Assembly: GCF_042477335.2 (NCBI RefSeq) | Contig: NC_091247.1 | Span: 5,416,501-5,480,500 of the forward strand | Direction: 5' to 3' | Source of the DNA: Ovis canadensis | Lineage: Eukaryota; Chordata; Mammalia; Artiodactyla; Bovidae | Length of the DNA: 64,000 nucleotides | In this document: positions 58,380-64,000 of the stretch, one piece after another | How the letters are laid out: each line of letters opens with the position of its first letter | Numbering within the stretch: position 1 is the stretch's first letter | Position numbers and translations under genes: made by a program | The notes under the pieces: generated by a model | Seen by the model: only the letters and a program-made list of their open reading frames with translations | Database searches by the model: none | What the model was told of the DNA's origin: nothing

Positions 58380-59390
58380 CCCAGCTAGGTGGGGTCAGGC
58401 TGTTTCTCCCTCTGGTTTGCTGTGTGATTTTGGGTTTTTACGACCTCTCTGGGCCAGCGTGCTGCAAACTGAGGTACCTTGTCCTCCCACCAACGGCATT
58501 AAGAGCTCCCAAGTTGCCACGTTGGGGAGTTCACCATCCCCGAGGAGGGGTTGGAGTCATGCCTCCTGACCTCTGCTCTTTCCCCTTCACCGGTGACATC
58601 AACGCAGAGGAGTCTGGGGAGACTGAGGTCTGGGGGGGCATGTGAGCATCCCCGTGGTGCTGGGCACATCGCAAGCAGATGACCCCTCCCTCTTTTCTGC
58701 AGACGCTAGCTTTTCAGTCTCGTGTGGAGGCCTCATGGGCCCTCACATATGCTGAGACAGCCGTGGGTCTGTGCCCAACACCCACAGACTCCAGAAAACG
58801 CTGAGCAGGAAGCAGGGCTGCGCGGAGAGGCAGGAGGGCTGGAGGGCTGAGAGCTAGGGAAGCCGCCGGACCTCAGAGGGCCCGCGGGGAGCTGGGGCAG
58901 GGGAGGCAGGTGTGGGCTGGCCCTTTCAGACCCTCCATCGCTCAAGGCGGGCCCCAGGGGTGCCCGTCCTTAGCTCAGAGCCTGGGAAAAAGGCCCCCAG
59001 ACACTGCCTGTGCTCCCCCTCTGCAGAACTGGCCCTCCAACTAGCCCAAGGCAAAACACAGCATAGGAGGCGACGTGGAAGAGGAGGCATCTCTGGGATT
59101 GAGGGTCAGGGGTTTTCTATTTTTTGCTCACCCCACGGACACCCAAGCAGTCTTCTGGTGGGACTTACCAGACACAGGGTTTTCTAGTGTCACTTCCACC
59201 TGGCTCAGAGAGGCTGGCCCCCAGGCAAGCGGGGCATACCTAGAGGAGGAGATAGGTGGGCTTTGAACTTGGCCAGATCTAGGTGGGCATGCAGACTCTG
59301 GAAAATCACTGTCACCTGACCCATGGGTCTCTGTCCAGCCTACCTCCTGGGGCCAAGTAGGTCGGAAGAGACAATATCTGCTCAGTGGTG
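58380..59390. other. spacer, no gene seen
   Basis: GC-rich, repeat-free by eye, no supported ORF. Confidence 0.4.
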
Positions 59391-59393
59391 TGG

Positions 59394-59625
59394 TGGGCTT
59401 CCTAGGTGATGCTAGTGGTAAAGAACCCACCTGCCAATGCAGGAGACATAAGAGATGTGGGTTTAATCCCTGGATTGGGACGAACTCCTGGAGAAGCAAA
59501 CGGCAACCCACTCCAGTATTCTTGCCAGAAGAATCCCATGGACAGAGGAGCCTGGCGGGCTACAGTCCAGAGGGCTGCAAAGTGTTGGACATGACTGAAG
59601 TGACTTAGCACGCATGCATATGGAC
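59394..59625 (+). repeat. Bov-tA SINE
   Basis: Forward, complete: GGGCTTCCTAGGTGATGCTA to TGACTGAAGTGACTTAGCAC, then a short CATGCATA tail. Confidence 0.9.
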
Positions 59626-59814
59626 ACGTGGTGGACACCTTATCGTCATCATCATGAACCCAGGCCAACCAAGCCCGAACTACAGGGTGTAACGTCACTT
59701 CTAAGAGGCATCGAGGACACTCAACTCTTGGAAATCCTCTCCGGGGGCCTGGCTGCTTAGTAGGCACTTTAGGGTTCTGACTTCTGTTCTTTCACGTCGG
59801 ATGAGCAAGAAGTG

Positions 59815-59938
59815 CAGGCTTCCCCTGTGGCTCAGCTGGTAAAGAATCCGCCTGCAATGCGGGAGACCCAGGTTCTTTCCCTGGGTTGGGAAGATCCCCT
59901 GGAGAAGGGGACTGGCTATCCACTCCAGTATTCCAAGC
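59815..59938 (+). repeat. Bov-tA SINE, 3'-truncated
   Basis: GGCTTCCCCTGTGGCTCAGC to CACTCCAGTATTCCA, then lost. Confidence 0.85.
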
Positions 59939-61079
59939 TCTGGGGCTGATGGTGTGGGCAGATGAGATGGACACCCCCAAAGTAATCTCTCTATATAAAG
60001 TGAACAGCATGATAATTCACCCACCAGCTGAGGTGGGTGAAGGCTGAAGTGCAATCCAAGAAGGGCAGGATGTTTTGTGGAGGCCATGAGTTCACAGCAG
60101 GGAGAGGACACTGTGGGCTGAGGCCAGGAAAAGCTTCTTCCCGGAAGTGGAAATTTACACGGGGTCCCTCAGAGCCCTGTGGGTTTCCTCCCTCCTGGCA
60201 GTAGGCAGATCCCAAAGGCCACCACACCTTGGTCTCAGTCAGCAGGACCAGGAATAAACCACTTACTGGCTGATCTGGAAAGGGATGACCCCTCAATAAG
60301 CTCAGGGCCCATGGCAGTCATCAGGACAAGGGCAGGGGTGCAGCTGGCACGACACAGTGGCCATTTCCTGCCTGTGGCCCGAGCCGGTTGCTGGTATGAA
60401 ATGGATCATTTGGCTGGCTTATCACCCCTCAAAGAGGACCTGAGAGTGGTGGGAACCCTCCGCTCCTCCAAATCCTGCCCTCACAGGCTGTCAGGATGCT
60501 CTGGCTGGAACCACCTGCCCCGTGCCTGGGGGTGGGCATAATCACAGGAGAAGGGCATGATGTCACAAACCACCTGGCCATTCCCCGTTTCCCTGGCGGC
60601 AGTTCCAAGGCGGGGGTTGGGGGGGTGGGTCCTGGTTCCAAGATGCTTAGAGAGGTTAACAGCGATCCCCCCTGTCCAGGGTCAAACCCCTCTAGGACCT
60701 CTTCTGCACGTAGACCTCCTGGTCTCAGCCGGGACACCCACATGGGTGGGACTGGCGGGCAAGTCTTGGAAATCTCCCAGCTTTGGATTCCCTCTGCTCT
60801 GTGAAATACACACGGTAAGCCTCCCATGGGGGCGCTGGTTGATGGTAAATGAAATGACTAGGTTTGTCCAGCGTTGATCACAGCTGGGGCCCAACAGGCC
60901 CTGACCACCTGTCGGGGTGCCTAGAGGCCCAGCACAGAGAACAACACAGGGACCTTTATCCCTTCTCCCCTCACTCCCAACCTCCCAGCCGTGGAGCCCT
61001 CCCCCAGAGTCCCGCACTGTCTCCAATCAGCCAGGCCAGGGCGACGCACACCTCCCAGCTCTCCGCCTGCCCTGATGGG
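59939..61079. other. spacer upstream of FAM78A, no gene seen
   Basis: No recognised repeat or exon. CpG density begins to climb after about 61000. Confidence 0.4.
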
Positions 61080-61143
61080 GGGAAAGCCCGCTGAGTTCAA
61101 AGGGCACGAGGAGCAGCCCACCTGGACCGGAGACAGAAACCGA

Positions 61144-61156
61144 ACTACACTACCCA
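61144..61156 (+). promoter_or_regulatory. ACTAYRNNNCCCR (ZNF143-like) motif, FAM78A side
   Basis: ACTACACTACCCA, followed by GAATTCC, matches the conserved promoter motif. It sits at the left edge of the FAM78A CpG island. Confidence 0.5.
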
Positions 61157-61358
61157 GAATTCCCGGAGCTAGCCAAAAAGGAAATGTCGTTTCTGCAAGG
61201 AGAGGCTCGGCTCCCCCAGCAGCTGCAGAGACAGCGAGGGAGCGAGAGGGGGGCGAGGGGTGGGGGGAGAGGATCACCAGGGGGGAGGCGGGCTGTGTGC
61301 GGGGAGAGAGGGTGGAGAGCGGGGCGGGCGGCAAGGAGGAGGCGGCGCCCGCTCGCCC

Positions 61359-61383
61359 GCCCGCCGCCGCCGCCGCCGCCGCC
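61359..61383 (+). repeat. (CCG)n trinucleotide repeat
   Basis: About eight uninterrupted CCG units inside the FAM78A CpG island. Confidence 0.85.
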
Positions 61384-61896
61384 TGCGGACCTGCACCCCC
61401 GCGGGGCCGGCGAGCGAGCGGCGGTCCCTGCGTGCGCTGTGCTCCCGGCCGGCGGCTGCGGGCGGACGCGGGGCCAGGCCGGCGCAGGGGCTGAGTTTCT
61501 GCAAAGTTTGACCTGGTTGCCTTTCCGATGCTGCAGCAGAGCGAGGCAGCGCGGGGCGCGCCAGGCGGCTGCGGCGCGGCGGCGGGGCTGAGCGGCGACA
61601 GCACGCTCACGATGATCATAAAATAAAGCAGGCGAGCGGGGTGGGGGCGAGAGAGCCCTGAGCCTCACCCCTCCGCCCCTGGCCACCCCCGACCCCCGAC
61701 CCCCACCCGCCCGGCAGCCCCGAGCTAGGAGGACTTGGGGGCCGGGAGGCCGTCCACGCCGGCCCCCAAACCCCTGTAGAGCTAAAGGACACTTCCCCGA
61801 GAAAGGGGGTGGGGGTGCCCCCAGGACGTACCCGTCGTGGGGTCGGGGGCGTCCGGAGGGCGGCAGCCCGGGCACGCGGAGCGGCCCGAGGGGCAG

Positions 61897-62496
61897 GTGA
61901 GTCGGCGCCGCCGCCCGGGTCGGGGCGTGCGCGCCAAAGTTCCCCGGCGGCGGCGAGCGCGCCGGACGCTAGGGGATGGGGGGCCACTCGGGGCTGGCTA
62001 GAGGGGATAAAAGCGGCGGGGCAGGGGCTCTGCGCCCTTCGGGAGCCCGGGGAGCCCCGGCTTGGGAAGGGGCATGCTTCCGACTTGACCGGCCTGCAAG
62101 GGTGGCCCTGCGCGCCCCGTGGTGGGGAGGGCCCGGAGGGAGTCTGATCAAGAATGGGCGCCGGCGGCGGGGAGGCGGGGGCAGTGCCAGGACCCCAAAG
62201 TCCACGAGGCCCACTGCAGTGCCAGGCGGTGGCCTCCCCCTCCCCGACCCCGCCTCCGGGCGGCGAGGTGTCGGCGGAGATGTCACGGGCGGCGATTGTT
62301 CGCTGGTGCGCGCGGTCGTGCGGCAGCCACTGACGGGGCGGGCGGGTGTTGGGGGGTGGCCGCCGCCTCCGGGGAGACCGCCCAGAGGTGCGCGGTCAGC
62401 TCCGCAGCCCGCGCGCCCCGCGCGTCCCTCGCAGCAAAGTTCGGCTCAACTTTGAGGCGGGCCTTGACGCCCAGTCCCTTCCACCTTCCCCTCCAG
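61897..62496 (+). other. FAM78A: candidate 5'-UTR intron of FAM78A
   Basis: Consensus donor GTGAGT at 61897 and pyrimidine-rich acceptor ending AG at 62495-62496 would remove a 600-bp intron. They would join a noncoding first exon to the exon holding the start codon. Inferred from splice-site quality only. Confidence 0.3.
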
Positions 62497-63250
62497 GTCC
62501 TCGGCGGCCGCGGCGAACCAGGCGGCGGCCCGAGCGCAGCCCCGGGGCCCCCCGCACGGCGGCGGCGGCGGCGGGCGGCGACAGCGACAGCGGCGAGGGG
62601 ACGCAGCGCGCCCGCGTGGGGGCGTCGGCCCGCGCCCGCGAGTGGGCGCCGACGGGGACCCCGCGGGCGGCCCGCGCCGGGCGCTCGCCCTCCTGGAAGC
62701 CCCGGAGGGCCCCCGGACCTCGGCCGGCTGAACAGAAACTGCTCTCCCATTGATTCTACCGGGCCTGGGCGAGCGGCCGGGTGCGTGTGCCCGAGCGCGT
62801 GCGGAAGGCAGAAGGGCAGGAAGTCGGTCTCCGGCAGGCAGCCGGGGTGGCGGCACCGCGCAGGGGACGCAGCCTTCCTTATTTATGTGTCTGCCGGCGT
62901 TTGCCTTCTTCGCCCGAAGACTTCAGGGAGCGTCTCGGAGCTGCGTTCCCCGCGTGTGAGGCACGGGAAGGGCTGGATGTCTGAACAACATGCTTATCCA
63001 TTAACCTCCAAACTTTCCTTTTTTTAACCCAAAGAATATCGGTGATTTTTGTTCACTGCTCGCAGAAGAAGAGAGAACCCAGGGCCCTTGAAATGCAGCA
63101 AAATCCTTATTTATAAAGTGGCCCTGCGGTAGTGATATGTGAACCCCCTGGACTCAGTGAATCTTCTATCCTATGGATATCGGTCTTGGGATTTGAGATT
63201 GAAGAGCTGTACTACTGTCTGCGCTGGGTCCGGCGGCCTCCATCCTGTCC

Positions 63251-63573
63251 ATGCCCAGCTTCCCCTGGGACTGCTGGTCCTCCCTGGAGATCAGAGTGGT
63301 CCTGTGTGCCATGGGCTGCATTCAGAGCATCGGAGGCAAAGCCAGAGTCTTCCGGGAAGGCATCACGGTGATCGATGTGAAGGCCTCTATCGACCCCATC
63401 CCCACCAGCATCGATGAGTCCTCCAGCGTGGTGCTCCGCTACCGGACGCCCCACTTCCGTGCCTCGGCCCAGGTGGTCATGCCGCCCATCCCCAAGAAGG
63501 AGACCTGGATAGTCGGCTGGATTCAGGCGTGCAGCCACATGGAGTTCTATAACCAGTATGGGGAGCAGGGCAT
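63251..63573 (+). CDS. FAM78A: FAM78A first coding exon (gene continues beyond the window)
   Basis: Encodes residues 1-107 of a protein recognised as FAM78A, whose human form I recall as 283 residues, so about 38% is present. The exon ends inside the Met codon of GEQGM (AT|G) at donor CAT|GTGAGT. Seen: the stretch begins MPSFPWDCWSSLEI, then MGCIQSIGGKARVF, RYRTPHFRASAQVVMPPIP, and WIVGWIQACSHMEFYNQYG. Function is not established for the family. Start choice: the ATG at 63251 has a weak context (TCCATGC), while the in-frame ATG at 63311 has a strong one (GCCATGG) and creates an N-terminal MGCIQS, a myristoylation/palmitoylation-type motif that the paralogue FAM78B, as I recall, also starts with. 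The longer start is used here because it matches the usual annotation. Confidence 0.95.
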
Positions 63574-64000
63574 GTGAGTACTGCTCAAGAGCAAACCTCG
63601 GGCAGGGGCCGCTGGGTGAGGGGCGAAGGGGGAAGGCAGGGGCTAGAGAGGGGTCTCTCCAGGGCCAGAGGGAAGTGTAAGTGCTCTCTGAGTCCTCCTC
63701 GGCCAGGCGACCTAGAGGGCTTGCCTGTTGATTCAGATCGGGGTCACAGCTCTAGGACCTTCCCTCCCACTGTCCCTGGCCCCCCCAGGGTTCCCATCTC
63801 CCTCCCCACAAGATGCCCAGGAAGCAGAGGGACACTCCACCGGGCGCCTCTTTGGCAAAGCAGGTGTGCTGTCCCGGGTCACTGGAGGGGCCGGGGCTTG
63901 GCCCGGCTCAGGCCTCCGCCAGCCCACGTGGTCGTAGTAGGCACTCAGGGAAGGAGAGACGGGTCTCCACAGCCTCCAGCGTTAGCGTGCAGGGCTCTGT
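63574..64000 (+). other. FAM78A: start of FAM78A intron
   Basis: Follows the GTGAGT donor. No further exon or repeat is recognised before the window ends. Confidence 0.85.

Larger units (their letters stand above)
61080..62860 (+). promoter_or_regulatory. FAM78A: CpG-island promoter of FAM78A
   Basis: About 1.8 kb of very high CpG and G+C, ending just before the first coding exon. Seen: many GGGCGG/GGCGGG boxes, a ZNF143-like motif at 61144-61156, a CCG repeat at 61359-61383, and a TATA-like GATAAAAG near 62006. A donor CAG|GTGAGT sits at 61896/61897, and a pyrimidine-rich CCTTCCCCTCCAG acceptor ends at 62496. Broad CpG promoters typically have dispersed start sites, so no single TSS is called. 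Confidence 0.75.

Noticed and set aside
60921-62750. Several 100-300 codon ORFs on both strands in the FAM78A CpG island (for example 61150-61875 minus and 62119-63027 plus)
   Set aside because: High G+C removes stop codons. Products are Ala/Arg/Gly/Pro-rich with no domain and overlap on both strands.

Overview
The window is mammalian nuclear DNA from a bovid (cattle, sheep, goat or a close relative). It is packed with ruminant retroposons: Bov-tA and BOV-A2 SINEs, CHR-type tRNA-Glu SINEs, BovB (RTE) LINEs and ruminant L1s, over an older layer of MIR, L2 and L1M. This mix is diagnostic of Bovidae/Ruminantia, but the sequence alone does not fix the species. There are no operons, CRISPR arrays or prokaryotic features.

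Two protein-coding genes are recognised with confidence. PLPP7 (NET39/PPAPDC3, a nuclear-envelope PAP2-family protein) is complete on the minus strand: coding exons at 49603-50053 and 36315-36679, a 12.9-kb intron, and exactly 271 codons plus stop. FAM78A starts on the plus strand near the right edge: its first coding exon is 63251-63573 and the gene runs out of the window. The two genes are divergent, with about 11-12 kb between promoters, which matches the PLPP7-FAM78A neighbourhood I recall from human 9q34.13. PRRC2B, expected beyond PLPP7, is not reached.

Layout: 1-11.6 kb is intergenic retroposon-rich DNA. At 11.6-12.7 kb there is an isolated CpG-rich, promoter-like block followed by a decayed coding sequence that I could not name. 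12.7-36.3 kb is intergenic, including a 4-kb fossil L1 (23.5-27.6 kb) riddled with younger insertions. 36.3-50.4 kb is PLPP7. 50.4-61 kb is the spacer, which holds an orphan CpG island at 55.5 kb and a long CA-rich tract at 55.9-56.5 kb. 61-63.6 kb is the CpG-island promoter and first coding exon of FAM78A.

Most notable: (a) a 40-nt U2 snRNA 5' fragment fused to a Bov-tA SINE inside one target-site duplication, which reads as a template-switch chimera; (b) a downstream FAM78A start codon with a strong Kozak context that creates an N-terminal MGCIQS acylation-type motif; (c) the unnamed decayed gene with its own CpG promoter; (d) MEF2, E-box and ACTAYRNNNCCCR-type motifs in the PLPP7 upstream region. 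Calls were made by eye without database searches, and repeat edges are accurate to roughly 5-20 bp.
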